From assembly GCF_000467855.2 (NCBI RefSeq), contig NZ_KI259228.1:1-64000 (forward strand): 64,000 nt of DNA, read 5' to 3'. The position numbers were made by a program, and so were the translations under genes. Below the pieces are notes generated by a model, which was given only the letters and a program-made list of their open reading frames with translations, ran no database searches and was not told the origin of the DNA. The first letter of the stretch is position 1, and every line of letters starts with the position of its first letter. Positions 1-8,623 of this stretch are shown piece after piece. This DNA comes from Porphyromonas sp. oral taxon 278 str. W7784. GTDB lineage: Bacteria > Bacteroidota > Bacteroidia > Bacteroidales > Porphyromonadaceae.

Positions 1-30
1 CGCCCCCTCATCTCGCAGGATGAGGGGGCG
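1..30. terminator. GC-rich hairpin, probable terminator
   Basis: An 11-bp perfect stem (CGCCCCCTCAT / ATGAGGGGGCG) closes an 8-nt loop at the extreme left edge. A weak T-containing stretch follows on the + strand. It probably ends a transcript entering from the left or the leftward tRNA transcript. The neighbouring gene lies outside the window, so the orientation is unknown. Confidence 0.5.
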
Positions 31-125
31 GGGGCTTTACTTATTGGGAGGTTTCTGTGCCAGAGGCAAGGGCCTCCCTCTCCGCAGGGTGGCTCAGCCC
101 CCTTTCTCCTAGTATCCTAAACGAA

Positions 126-165
126 CTTAGCTTGGAGATCTGCTACACGCAGTCTCCAAGCTAAG
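126..165 (-). terminator. Hairpin downstream of tRNA-Lys
   Basis: A 13-bp perfect stem (126-138 with 153-165) is extended by a further 4 bp (140-143 with 149-152) across one bulged base. It starts 16 nt past the 3' end of the leftward tRNA-Lys gene and is followed on the minus strand by TTCGTTT. It is the probable terminator of the tRNA transcript. Confidence 0.6.
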
Positions 166-180
166 CTAACGTTGAGGATG

Positions 181-253
181 TGAACCAGCTGGGGTTCGAA
201 CCCAGGACCCCATCCTTAAAAGGGATGTGCTCTACCTACTGAGCTACTAGTTC
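181..253 (-). tRNA. tRNA-Lys (anticodon UUU)
   Basis: Read on the minus strand this folds into a complete cloverleaf. The 7-bp acceptor stem is GAACTAG with CTGGTTC (one G-T pair), and the D arm is GCTC/GAGC. The anticodon stem is CATCC/GGATG around the 7-nt loop CTTTTAA, giving anticodon TTT. The T arm contains GGTTCGAACCC. Base 181 supplies the discriminator A, and CCA is not encoded. It decodes AAA/AAG lysine codons. It stands alone between yifB and the window edge, with its own promoter and hairpin terminator. Confidence 0.93.
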
Positions 254-298
254 TACCTAAAAGCATTCAAAGCAGGCGAAGCCCACTCTAAAGCGATG

Positions 299-329
299 CA
301 AAGATAGTCAAGATATGTGATACTTCCAA
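299..329 (-). promoter_or_regulatory. Bacteroidetes-type promoter for tRNA-Lys
   Basis: The minus strand carries TATCTTTG (299-306), an exact match to the Bacteroidetes -7 consensus TAnnTTTG. TTGG (326-329) lies 19 nt upstream, in the position of the -33 element. It sits between the yifB stop and the tRNA, about 45 nt before the mature 5' end. Confidence 0.7.
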
Positions 330-347
330 TATGGGGAAGTGGTAGCC

Positions 348-1895
348 TCAGCGCACACGCTGTCCCCACGAGCCTCGGTCGAGACTGCGATAGCGGATGG
401 CTTCGGCTATATGCTCCCGACGGATCAGCTCCGATCCCGAGAGGTCGGCGATGGTGCGAGCGACCTTGAGGATACGATCATAGGCACGAGCGGAGAGGTC
501 TAGTCGCTCCATGGCTAGACGGAGCTTCTCCAGCCCCTCGGCATCAGGGCGAGCGAAGAGCTCCATGAGGCGTGGGGTCATCTGAGCATTGCAGTGTACG
601 CCTGGGTAGGGAGCAAAGCGAGCGATCTGGATCTCCCGAGCTCGGAGGACACGCTCCCTGATCTTCTGACTACTCTCCGAAGGCTGTATATCAGAGAGCT
701 TATCGAAGTCTACGGGGACGATCTCCACCTGTAGGTCGATGCGGTCGAGCAGCGGACCAGAGACCTTCCCTAGGTAGCGCTGTACTTGCTGAGGAGTGCA
801 TTCGCAGGCATGAGTAGGATGATTGTAGTAGCCACAAGGGCAGGGATTCATGGCAGCGACAAGCATGAAGCTAGCAGGATAGTCCACGGTGTAGCGTGCT
901 CGAGCGACGGTGACTACTCGCTCCTCCAGAGGCTGTCGCATGACCTCGAGGACACCACGACTGAACTCAGGGAGCTCATCGAGGAAGAGCACCCCATTGT
1001 GCGCAAGACTGATCTCCCCAGGCTGAGGATTAGCACCCCCACCGACTAGCGCCACGGGTGAGATGGAGTGATGAGGTGAGCGAAAGGGGCGAGCAGTCAT
1101 CAGGGTGACGTCCCGAGCGAGCTTACCTGCCACCGAATAGATCTTCGTTGTCTCCAGACTCTCCTCGAGCGTGAAGGGAGGCAGGATGCTGGGGAGGCGC
1201 TTCGCCATCATCGACTTCCCACTGCCTGGAGGGCCTATCATGAGTAGGTTGTGCCCGCCAGCTGCAGCTACCTCGAGGGCACGCTTCACCGTCTCCTGCC
1301 CCTTGACCTCTGAGAAGTCGAAGAAGTCCTCCCTCAGTCCTCGATAGAACTCCCCTCGGGTATCGACCTCGACCTTAGGAAGGGGCTCCTCACCCGAGAG
1401 CATAGCTATCACCTCACGGAGGGAGCGTGCTGCATGTACCTCGAGCCGATTGACGACCGCTGCCTCCCGAGCATTAGCCTCGGGGAGGATGAAGCCTCGG
1501 AAGCCCTCACTACGCGCTTGTATAGCTATGGGGAGAGCGCCATGAATGGGACGAACAGATCCATCAAGGGAGAGCTCACCCATGATCATGTAGTGCTCCA
1601 AGAGATCCGCTGGTATCTGCCCATCTGCCGCTAGAAGGCCAATAGCCAGAGGGAGGTCATAGGCTGCTCCCTCCTTTCGGAGGTCTGCGGGACTCATGTT
1701 GATGACGATGCGCTTCCCTGGGAACTTATATCCCGAACTCTCGATCGCAGAGATGATACGATCTTGACTCTCTTTGATCGCTGTGTCGGGCAGTCCTACG
1801 AGCTGGAAGTAGGAGCCCCGTGTACAGTTGACTTCGATTGTGACGGTCTGCGCTTGGATGCTCTGTAGAGCGGCTGCATAGGTCTTGACAAGCAT
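348..1895 (-). CDS. YifB/ComM-family Mg-chelatase-like AAA+ ATPase
   Basis: 515-residue YifB/ComM-family protein of typical length. The N-terminal part (about 20-165) is a Lon-protease-like S5 fold (ChlI-type) with the signature GLPDTAIKES. A Mg-chelatase AAA+ core follows, with Walker A GPPGSGKS at 221-228 and Walker B around LFLDELPEF. The C-terminal domain holds a Cys-containing segment (PCPCGYYNHPTHAC). ComM of Vibrio and Haemophilus is a helicase that promotes branch migration during natural transformation, so a role in DNA uptake/recombination is likely but inferred from the family. It is the last gene of a leftward run from sdaA, 42 nt after the lipoprotein gene. Confidence 0.92.
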   Translation of the reverse strand: MLVKTYAAALQSIQAQTVTIEVNCTRGSYFQLVGLPDTAIKESQDRIISAIESSGYKFPGKRIVINMSPADLRKEGAAYDLPLAIGLLAADGQIPADLLEHYMIMGELSLDGSVRPIHGALPIAIQARSEGFRGFILPEANAREAAVVNRLEVHAARSLREVIAMLSGEEPLPKVEVDTRGEFYRGLREDFFDFSEVKGQETVKRALEVAAAGGHNLLMIGPPGSGKSMMAKRLPSILPPFTLEESLETTKIYSVAGKLARDVTLMTARPFRSPHHSISPVALVGGGANPQPGEISLAHNGVLFLDELPEFSRGVLEVMRQPLEERVVTVARARYTVDYPASFMLVAAMNPCPCGYYNHPTHACECTPQQVQRYLGKVSGPLLDRIDLQVEIVPVDFDKLSDIQPSESSQKIRERVLRAREIQIARFAPYPGVHCNAQMTPRLMELFARPDAEGLEKLRLAMERLDLSARAYDRILKVARTIADLSGSELIRREHIAEAIRYRSLDRGSWGQRVR

Positions 1896-1937
1896 GGTGG
1901 TGTGTCGTGTGTAGTAGAGGTAAGGAGGGAAGGGGTA

Positions 1938-2645
1938 TCAGCGCTTGATCTTGCCTAGGGTATCGATACGAAGGTGTATGGGTCGGTCTTGTCCCTGGAC
2001 GCCGTACTCATGGCGAAGCCTCGTGACAAGCCCTAGGCTATCGGAGAAGGCTATTCCCTCGAGGCTGTCCCGACGAAGCTGAGCCCGTACGGTGGAGTCA
2101 GAGAGGGAAGGATAGAGGAAGACGAACTGCAGGCTATCGGGGCGAGCCTTGGTCCTCAGCTGAGCCTGCTCCTGCTTGGTGAGGCTCTGCATACGCTCGG
2201 GGGAGGCGAAGACCAGTACTACAGGGCGCTTCCGATAGAGGTCGGAGAGGCTTCGCTCCTTCCCCTGGATGTCTCGCCCCCGGAAGTCATGGGCTTCGGT
2301 GAGGGGCGTGAGGGGCGCAGACTCCTTAGCAGGGCTCTGAGTCCTCTGCCACGCCCTACCATCCCAAGAGAAGAGGAGCACCTCTGCCCCCGAAGCATGG
2401 ACGAAGGAGATCCTGCGGAAGCGTGCTGTATCAGGGCTCAGCGAGATCGTCTTGGAGAAGTGCACTAGGGTATCGGTCTCCTGCACGCCCTCCCCTATGT
2501 AGGTCACGTAGGCGAGGGTGTCGCTGGGTGCTAACTTACCGAGGTCGATCGTCAGTTCGGGTAGCGAAGAAGAGCAGGAGCTAGCCCCTGCGAGGAAGGC
2601 TCCCCCTAGGAGGGCGAGCAAGCGGAAGGATCTATTGAGCGCCAT
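1938..2645 (-). CDS. Lipoprotein with degenerate thioredoxin-like domain
   Basis: About 235 residues from the Met at 2645, which opens a clear signal sequence; a Met six residues upstream is less likely. The signal ends at Cys in GASSCSS, so it is probably a lipoprotein. Residues 30-110 resemble the N-terminal domain found before thioredoxin folds in Bacteroidetes AhpC/TSA-like lipoproteins. Residues 120-235 look like a thioredoxin/AhpC fold (DFRGRDIQGKERSLSDL, then VVLVFASPERM). The redox CxxC expected after VFAS is absent, so catalysis by thiol-disulfide exchange is unlikely. It overlaps the esterase upstream by 14 bp, suggesting translational coupling. The fold assignment is by pattern only. 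Confidence 0.6.
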   Translation of the reverse strand: MALNRSFRLLALLGGAFLAGASSCSSSLPELTIDLGKLAPSDTLAYVTYIGEGVQETDTLVHFSKTISLSPDTARFRRISFVHASGAEVLLFSWDGRAWQRTQSPAKESAPLTPLTEAHDFRGRDIQGKERSLSDLYRKRPVVLVFASPERMQSLTKQEQAQLRTKARPDSLQFVFLYPSLSDSTVRAQLRRDSLEGIAFSDSLGLVTRLRHEYGVQGQDRPIHLRIDTLGKIKR

Positions 2646-4734
2646 GGGAATGGGTCTTAACATCTAAGGAGAAGGTACCTACGGGGAGACCCGTGGCACC
2701 GATGAGGTTGGCATCGCTGTAGGGGCGATAGGCATAGCGGAGGAGCCAGAGTGCCTGAGTGGGGAGGGAGGCGGGGAGACGAAGGGTGACGGTCTGCCCC
2801 TGGATTGTGCCCGAGAGTGGGTAGGTCTTCCCCTCACGGGTGACGAGCTCAAAGCCTCTGAGTTCAGCACCATCGGAGGTGCGTAGCTGGGTCGTGCCCG
2901 AGAAGGAGATGAGGAGTGCCTGTGGCTGGAGTGTGAGGTGCTGCACCTCGGGACTACGAGCCTCCAGCGAGCTGTACCCATACTGCCTCGAGAGAGCTAG
3001 CTGTGCCAGACGGTGCCCGATGGGGTACTTGACCCGAGGGTGGACATCGGTCTTGAGCCCATGATCTAGAGATACGACCATCTCGACCCCATCCTGAGGG
3101 CGGGCGAGTCGTCTCTGACTATCACGGAAGGCAGGCCAAGAAGGGCGCTCCATCGAGGAGAGCTGTACGTAGTAGAAGGGAAGCTTAGCACCGAAGGTCT
3201 TCCGCCAACTATCGACGAGGAGGGGGAAGAGTACTTCGTGCGCCTCGACGTTGTGCGCATTCGACTCCCCTTGGTACCAGAGTGCCCCACGGAAGGCAAA
3301 GCCCTTGAGTGGGCGGATGCCCGTATCATAGAGATAGGTGGGGGCGTAGGGGTGACGAGCGAGCGGGGCGCTACGTGCCTCGAGGTTCTGCCCAGCACGC
3401 TCCCGCACCCATGGCATGATGAAGTCATTCGTTCGCCAGTGACGGAGGATAGCGGGAAGCTTCATCTCCAGCGTAGCTCGGTCGATCCAAGCCTCCGCAG
3501 GTGAGCCTCCTACGGCATTCACGACGATCCCTACAGGTATCTGGAGGCTATCCCTCAGCTCACGGGCGAAGTGGTAGGCGATGGCTGAGATGTTCGTCCG
3601 ACTAGGGCTAGCTCCCGTCCACGAAGTAGGGCGATAGTAGCGAAGCTGGTCGAGGGAGTCGAGGAAGCTAAGAGGCCAAGCCGTCGCCGTCGTCTCATGG
3701 GCAGGCTCCATGCTGTAGATACGCAGGAGGCTGTCGGGCTGGATGGGGCGATGCTCCTCATCACTACTCTCCCCGAGGGTGAAGGCCATATTCGACTGCC
3801 CCGAGCAGAGCCATACCTCACCGACGTAGACCGAATGGAGCTGGATCCTACGGCGTGAGGTACCCACTTCGAGGGTATAGGGGCCTCCTGCTGACTGGGC
3901 AGGCAGGGTGATCGACCACTCCCCTAGCCTGCTGGTCTTAGCCCGACCTCGCCAGCCACGGAAGCTGAGCGTGACCTCCTCCCCAGCATCTGCCGTACCT
4001 CTGAGGGCGAGGGGGCGCTCACGCTGGAGCACCATCCCATCGGAGTAGATCGAGGGGAGTTGTAGCCCGCCGTAGTTCCCCGAGATAGCTCGGTAGGCGG
4101 TCTCTGCTAGGATACGTGTCCCTGGGGCGGTAGGGTGCACGGCATCGGGGAAGTAATGAGGGAAGGGATAGAGCGGGCTGTGGAAGTCGATGAGCTCCAC
4201 GCCTGCTGTCTCAGCTACCTGCTCGATAGCCTGCTGGATCTGGATCTGCCAGTCCCGAGTGCCTGACTCGAAGCGTGGGTGCTCCACGCCGATAGGCGTC
4301 GTACGGGCGATGAGGATACGCACCCGAGGGGAGATGGAGCGTAGCGTGTCGATCAGGTGCCGGTAGTCGGGGATGAAGTCATCCCGATAGTTGGGCCAGT
4401 TGCGGGGGTCGGTATCGTTGACCCCAAGATGGATCACAGCGATATCAGGGCGGAAGGCTAAGGCTCGGTGGTACTCCTCTTGCTGGAAGTAGGGGCGGTG
4501 CCCACGAGCGAGCAGGGTGGCTCCCGACTTCCCGAAGTTCTCTACCTGATACTTAGCCCCGAGGAACTGCTGTAGCAGGACGGGATAGGCCTCCCGATCC
4601 CGATCCTGGAGGCCATAGCCGTAGGTGATGCTATTCCCGATACAGGCTACACGGATGGGAGCTTTCGTTCGCCCCACTGCCGAGAGGCTCACACCTAAGA
4701 GGAGTAGGAAGTAGAGGCAAAGGCGCTTTCTCAT
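2632..4734 (-). CDS. Two-domain SGNH hydrolase / sialate O-acetylesterase
   Basis: 700 residues with an N-terminal signal peptide (MRKRLCLYFLLLLGVSLSAVG), so secreted to the periplasm or surface. Residues 25-215 form a GDSL/SGNH esterase: block I GNSITYGYG (Ser), block III GVNDTD and block V DAVHPT. Residues 225-690 are a sialate O-acetylesterase domain with CSGQSNM (nucleophile Ser) and GALWYQGESNAH. Removing O-acetyl groups from host sialic acids exposes them to sialidases, a known strategy in Bacteroidetes. Two esterase modules in one chain suggest linked deacetylation of host glycans or of carbohydrate acetyl esters. Substrate preference cannot be read from sequence. Confidence 0.85.
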   Translation of the reverse strand: MRKRLCLYFLLLLGVSLSAVGRTKAPIRVACIGNSITYGYGLQDRDREAYPVLLQQFLGAKYQVENFGKSGATLLARGHRPYFQQEEYHRALAFRPDIAVIHLGVNDTDPRNWPNYRDDFIPDYRHLIDTLRSISPRVRILIARTTPIGVEHPRFESGTRDWQIQIQQAIEQVAETAGVELIDFHSPLYPFPHYFPDAVHPTAPGTRILAETAYRAISGNYGGLQLPSIYSDGMVLQRERPLALRGTADAGEEVTLSFRGWRGRAKTSRLGEWSITLPAQSAGGPYTLEVGTSRRRIQLHSVYVGEVWLCSGQSNMAFTLGESSDEEHRPIQPDSLLRIYSMEPAHETTATAWPLSFLDSLDQLRYYRPTSWTGASPSRTNISAIAYHFARELRDSLQIPVGIVVNAVGGSPAEAWIDRATLEMKLPAILRHWRTNDFIMPWVRERAGQNLEARSAPLARHPYAPTYLYDTGIRPLKGFAFRGALWYQGESNAHNVEAHEVLFPLLVDSWRKTFGAKLPFYYVQLSSMERPSWPAFRDSQRRLARPQDGVEMVVSLDHGLKTDVHPRVKYPIGHRLAQLALSRQYGYSSLEARSPEVQHLTLQPQALLISFSGTTQLRTSDGAELRGFELVTREGKTYPLSGTIQGQTVTLRLPASLPTQALWLLRYAYRPYSDANLIGATGLPVGTFSLDVKTHSHGAQ

Positions 4735-4751
4735 TGTGCTCAGTCTAGTCT

Positions 4752-5360
4752 TCAGAGGATATGTTGGTCATAGAGGCGGACGATACGCTCGGTGAGGGCA
4801 TCATCAGGGTTAGTCTCGGGGGAGTAGGTCGACTTGAGGTTAGCCCCCGTGATGCGGGCGAAGATCTGCCATGTCCAGGCCTTGAAGCCCCCGAGGAAGG
4901 CCTGCACAAGTTCGTAGCCCGTCATCCCACACTGGCGATTGATGAGCTTGATCAGGAGCTTTCCCTGTCCTAGGGTGAGGTCCTTCATCTTAGGCTCCAT
5001 GTCCCGCTTGAGTTCGACCTCGACACGCTTCAGATGAGGCTCCTGCTCCTTCTCAGGGAGGGTCTGCATGTACTCGTAGGTCTCGATGATAGTGGCGGCT
5101 ACATATTTGGCGTAGGGGTAGACCTTCTTGACGTCTCGTATGCGTCGCCAGAGTTGCTGACGCTCCGAGGGGGTGAGTGGACGTACCGTGCGATGAGCCG
5201 AGACGTAGATATTGGCTAGATTGATCTCGATCAAGCTATCATTGAGCATACGGATCGCAGGGATCGTGTCGGGGGTCTGGGCATGAAGTCTCCCTCCGAG
5301 GCTTCCCAGGGAGAGGAGGACGAGGCCAAGGATCGTGAGGAGGGATGCTCTGAGATGCAT
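4752..5360 (-). CDS. DUF4294 family protein, exported
   Basis: 202 residues with a signal peptide ending around LHAQ. The rest matches the Bacteroidetes DUF4294 pattern: a short beta region (NLANIYVSAHR), then a helical region containing RRIRDVKKVYPYAK, LKRDMEPKMKDLTLGQGKLLIKLINRQ (two parts of one conserved block) and a C-terminal YSPETNPDDALTERIV. The function of this family is unknown. It lies 24 nt downstream of sdaA and 17 nt upstream of the esterase, so it is probably co-transcribed; the association may be only positional. Confidence 0.75.
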   Translation of the reverse strand: MHLRASLLTILGLVLLSLGSLGGRLHAQTPDTIPAIRMLNDSLIEINLANIYVSAHRTVRPLTPSERQQLWRRIRDVKKVYPYAKYVAATIIETYEYMQTLPEKEQEPHLKRVEVELKRDMEPKMKDLTLGQGKLLIKLINRQCGMTGYELVQAFLGGFKAWTWQIFARITGANLKSTYSPETNPDDALTERIVRLYDQHIL

Positions 5361-5383
5361 AGGTCAGGATCGTGATGAAGTGA

Positions 5384-6610
5384 TTACCAAGGGCGAGGAG
5401 GTTTCTTGGCAGAGTAAGCGCTGGCGAGCCCCCCGGTCGAAGTCTCACGATAGAGACTAGGCAGGTCATGTCCCGTCTTGCGCATCACCTCGACGACTTG
5501 GTCGAAGCTCACTCGGTGCCGTCCGTCGCTGAAGGTACCATAGGTATTAGCGTCGAGGGCTCGTGCCGCTGCAAAGGCATTGCGCTCGATGCAGGGGATC
5601 TGTACCAGCCCACAGACGGGGTCACAGGTCAGACCTAGATGGTGCTCGAGTCCCATCTCTGCCGAGTACTCGATCTGGAGGTTCGATCCACCGAAGAGCT
5701 GACTGGCAGCCGCTGCACCCATAGCGCAGGCTACCCCCACCTCACCCTGACACCCTACCTCAGCTCCTGAGATCGAGGCATTGGTGCGGACGACATTGGC
5801 GAAGAGCCCCGCCGTGGCCAGTGCTCTGAGGATACTCTGGTCGGGGAAGTCTCGGCTCGTCTTCAGATGATAGAGCACGGCGGGGACGACGCCACAGCTC
5901 CCGCAGGTAGGGGCGGTGACGACCTGCCCTCCAGAGGCATTGTGCTCACTGACAGCGAGCGCATAGGCGTAGACGAGCCCTCTATTCTTGATGCTCGCCG
6001 AGCCATAGCCCTCGGCCTTCACCTTGTAGAGAGCTGCCTTACGACGCAGTCCCAAGCCCCCGGGGAGCACCCCTTCGGCGGAGAGCCCCGCATGGATGGC
6101 TCGCTGCATCACCTGCCAGATCTCTGCCAGATAGTCCCAGATCTCCCTACCCTCGTAGTGCTCGACATACTCCCAGTAGGTAGCATCCTCCTCATGGATG
6201 CGATGCATGATGTCGATGATCCGGCTGTCGGGGTAGATGGTGGCGGACTTCTGCTCGTTGAACTGCTCATTGGCCAGCGTCCCACCTCCGATACTGAAGA
6301 CCGTATAGGTGTCTAGTAGTCGCCCCTCAGCATCGAAGCCCTCGAACTTCATCCCATTGGGGTGAAACGGTAGGGTAATATCGGGCTTCCAGTGGATCTC
6401 TGTTGGAGCCACCGGGGTGAGGGTCTCTAGGATGGCCACGTCGGTCATGTGCCCCTTCCCCGTGGCTGCCAAGCTCCCGTAGAGCGTGACATCATATCTA
6501 CGAGCCTCAGGACAGCGGGCACGGAACTGCTCAGCGGCCCGACGTGGGCCCATCGTGTGGCTACTGCTGGGGCCACTCCCTATGCGGAATATCTGCTTGA
6601 TTGTCTCCAT
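5384..6610 (-). CDS. sdaA: L-serine ammonia-lyase (iron-sulfur type)
   Basis: Converts L-serine to pyruvate and ammonia in the cytoplasm using an oxygen-labile [4Fe-4S] cluster. The start is placed at METIKQIF (6610) because the family begins with this motif; an in-frame Met eight codons upstream gives an unusual extension. The N-terminal beta domain shows GPSSSHTMGP. The alpha domain carries PTCGSCGVVPAV, GCQGEVGVACAMGAAA and CDPVCGLVQIPCIERN, which supply the cluster cysteines. It is a single-chain enzyme of about 408 residues. It is the first gene of the leftward run, with a TAnnTTTG promoter at 6679-6686. Its product pyruvate feeds PFL and the dehydrogenase complex encoded further along. 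Confidence 0.93.
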   Translation of the reverse strand: METIKQIFRIGSGPSSSHTMGPRRAAEQFRARCPEARRYDVTLYGSLAATGKGHMTDVAILETLTPVAPTEIHWKPDITLPFHPNGMKFEGFDAEGRLLDTYTVFSIGGGTLANEQFNEQKSATIYPDSRIIDIMHRIHEEDATYWEYVEHYEGREIWDYLAEIWQVMQRAIHAGLSAEGVLPGGLGLRRKAALYKVKAEGYGSASIKNRGLVYAYALAVSEHNASGGQVVTAPTCGSCGVVPAVLYHLKTSRDFPDQSILRALATAGLFANVVRTNASISGAEVGCQGEVGVACAMGAAAASQLFGGSNLQIEYSAEMGLEHHLGLTCDPVCGLVQIPCIERNAFAAARALDANTYGTFSDGRHRVSFDQVVEVMRKTGHDLPSLYRETSTGGLASAYSAKKPPRPW

Positions 6611-6678
6611 TGATGCTATAGCGATGCGTGCCACCTACGCCTGTATGTGACACGGGTCTCTGAGGTCACCCTCTTACC

Positions 6679-6686
6679 CAAAGGTA
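6679..6686 (-). promoter_or_regulatory. -7 promoter element for sdaA run
   Basis: The minus strand reads TACCTTTG, matching TAnnTTTG, 69 nt upstream of the sdaA start. No convincing -33 TTG is present at the right distance. It lies between sdaA and the palindrome array of the same intergenic region. Confidence 0.55.
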
Positions 6687-6767
6687 CAAAATACTCAGCC
6701 TCGGCGTACATTTCCGTGTATTATCCGCCTGGGGTCTAGCAAGCCCTCACCCGATCCACTCCAGAGA

Positions 6768-6855
6768 CACTCATGCATGCCTCCCCAGAGGGACCCATAC
6801 ATGGGTCACCCGAGGGACCCATTCATGGGGTACTCGAGCGACCCATGAATGGGGT
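6768..6855. repeat. 24-bp-period palindrome array A (sdaA|tannase)
   Basis: Three good copies of the dyad GACCCATNNATGGGTC have cores CCCATNNATGGG starting at 6794, 6818 and 6842. A decayed copy (CTCATGCATGCC) sits in phase at 6770. The period is exactly 24 nt: a 16-nt palindrome plus an 8-nt variable spacer. The array lies in the 409-bp gap between the divergent sdaA and tannase-like genes. The same motif and period occur at 40149-40235 and 57592-57703. Nothing else recognisable is in this gap except the sdaA promoter. Confidence 0.85.
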
Positions 6856-7019
6856 GCTAGGATGAAGGATAATAGCCCACCCCAGAGGGCAAATTTAGGC
6901 TGAGCACGACGAGGCTTTAAACCCTCCCCTCTGCTGGAGCTCTAAGGGACAATAAGTGCCTCTCTGATCGAGCACTTCGCTATCCATCACGATTCACTCA
7001 CTAAGTCAATATACAGAAG

Positions 7020-8516
7020 ATGAAAAAGTCCCTCTTCGTACTGCTCGGTGCCCTCTGCACCATGGGGCTCTCTGCCAAGACTAAGACCGTCACTCCCCTT
7101 AGCTTCGATCGCTCCAAGGGGGTGAAGACTCAGCTCACGATGCCCGATGGGCACAGCGTGAGCTACACCGCCTATACCCAGCTCTACTATGTGACCCACG
7201 TAGAGGACTCCACCTATCAGTACCTCAATATCTTCGTCCCCGATGGGGCTACGGAGCGTACCCCTATCTTCCTACGCACCTATGTAGGAGGCTACATGGA
7301 GAGCCGAGCAGGCGGTCCTCAGGCAGACGATGCCTCTGGACGAGCCTTAGCCGAGGGCTATGTCCTCGTGATCCCAGGTAGTCGTGGGCGTCGCTCGACG
7401 GTGCCTCAAGGCAAGAAGACCCTCTACACGGGGCGAGCGCCCAAGGGGCTACTCGACCTCAAGGCTGCCGTACGCTACCTCCGCCACTTCGTTAGGGAGA
7501 TCCCAGGGGACAAGGAGCGTATCATCACTGATGGTACCAGCGCTGGAGGAGCGATGTCCGCCCTGCTCGGTGCTACGGGCAATCATCCGAGCTATGCCCC
7601 AGCGCTCAAAGCAATGGGGGCAGCCGAAGAGCGTGATGATGTCTTCGCCTCGGTATGCTACTGCCCTATCATCGACCTAGATCATGCCGACATGGCCTAC
7701 GAGTGGCTCTACGGGCAGACGGCGAGTAGGCAGTCCCTCAGCGAGGATAAGCGAGCCATCACGACAGCGCTAGCGAGTCAGTTCCCCGCCTATCAAGCCT
7801 CACTTGGGCTGAGCCTCCCTGACGGCACACCTCTGACAGCAGAGACCTACCCCGCCTACCTCAAGAAGCTCCTCATCACGAGCGCTCAGGAGGCCAAGGA
7901 TGCTGGGGCTACCATCCCCGACAGCATCGGATTCTCCTTCTCCCAGCAGGCCCATGGACAGGCGCCTATCAACGGCGGAGTCGGAGCTCCTCCTACCCCC
8001 AACTCAGGTGCAGGCATGCCCCCTCAGGGTATGGGTCCCCGTCAGCGACAGCAGGGAGAGTACATCACCGACCTCGACCTCTCGAAGTACCTCGACTATG
8101 TCGTCTCCACACAGCCACTGAAGGGAGTCCCCGCCTTCGACAGCTATGGTGTCGGCGGTGCGACAGCCAGCGGGGAGAATGGACTCTTCGGAGACGATGC
8201 GGGGAGCGATGCTAACTTCACCCCATGGGCAGCGACTCAGACGGGGAGACGCCTTAGCCCCGCCCTCGAGGAGCGTATCCGACTGATGAACCCCATGAAC
8301 TATATCGGAGCCCCCAAGGCCTCTACCGCTCCCCACTGGTACATCCGACACGGAGCGAGAGACCGAGATACAGCCTTCCCCGTCATCATCAACCTAGCTA
8401 CCAAGCTGGAGAACACAGGCAAGGAGGTTAACTTCAAGCTCCCTTGGAATCGTCCGCACAGCGGAGACTATGCCCTCGGTGAGCTCTTCGCTTGGATCCG
8501 CTCCATCGTCCGATAG
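7020..8516 (+). CDS. Secreted alpha/beta hydrolase, subtype B tannase-like
   Basis: 498 residues with a signal peptide (MKKSLFVLLGALCTMGLSA). The alpha/beta hydrolase core resembles subtype B bacterial tannases: oxyanion segment VIPGSRGR, nucleophile elbow GTSAGG followed by SALLGATGNHPSY, a C-terminal acidic region RHGARDRDTAFPV and the final His in PHSGDYALGELFAWI. Between them is a lid-like insertion rich in Gly/Pro/Gln (about 315-345). Tannases hydrolyse galloyl esters of plant tannins, but the family also holds carboxylesterases of unknown substrate, so the exact substrate is uncertain. It is divergent from sdaA and 108 nt upstream of htpG. Confidence 0.75.
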   Translation: MKKSLFVLLGALCTMGLSAKTKTVTPLSFDRSKGVKTQLTMPDGHSVSYTAYTQLYYVTHVEDSTYQYLNIFVPDGATERTPIFLRTYVGGYMESRAGGPQADDASGRALAEGYVLVIPGSRGRRSTVPQGKKTLYTGRAPKGLLDLKAAVRYLRHFVREIPGDKERIITDGTSAGGAMSALLGATGNHPSYAPALKAMGAAEERDDVFASVCYCPIIDLDHADMAYEWLYGQTASRQSLSEDKRAITTALASQFPAYQASLGLSLPDGTPLTAETYPAYLKKLLITSAQEAKDAGATIPDSIGFSFSQQAHGQAPINGGVGAPPTPNSGAGMPPQGMGPRQRQQGEYITDLDLSKYLDYVVSTQPLKGVPAFDSYGVGGATASGENGLFGDDAGSDANFTPWAATQTGRRLSPALEERIRLMNPMNYIGAPKASTAPHWYIRHGARDRDTAFPVIINLATKLENTGKEVNFKLPWNRPHSGDYALGELFAWIRSIVR

Positions 8517-8623
8517 CAGGGCTAGGTCTGCCATATTGTCGTAGAGACGCAGGGTGGCATCCCCTTTGAATACCGAGGGATGATAACACGCATATCCATC
8601 ATACAAGATCAACTATAGACTCT

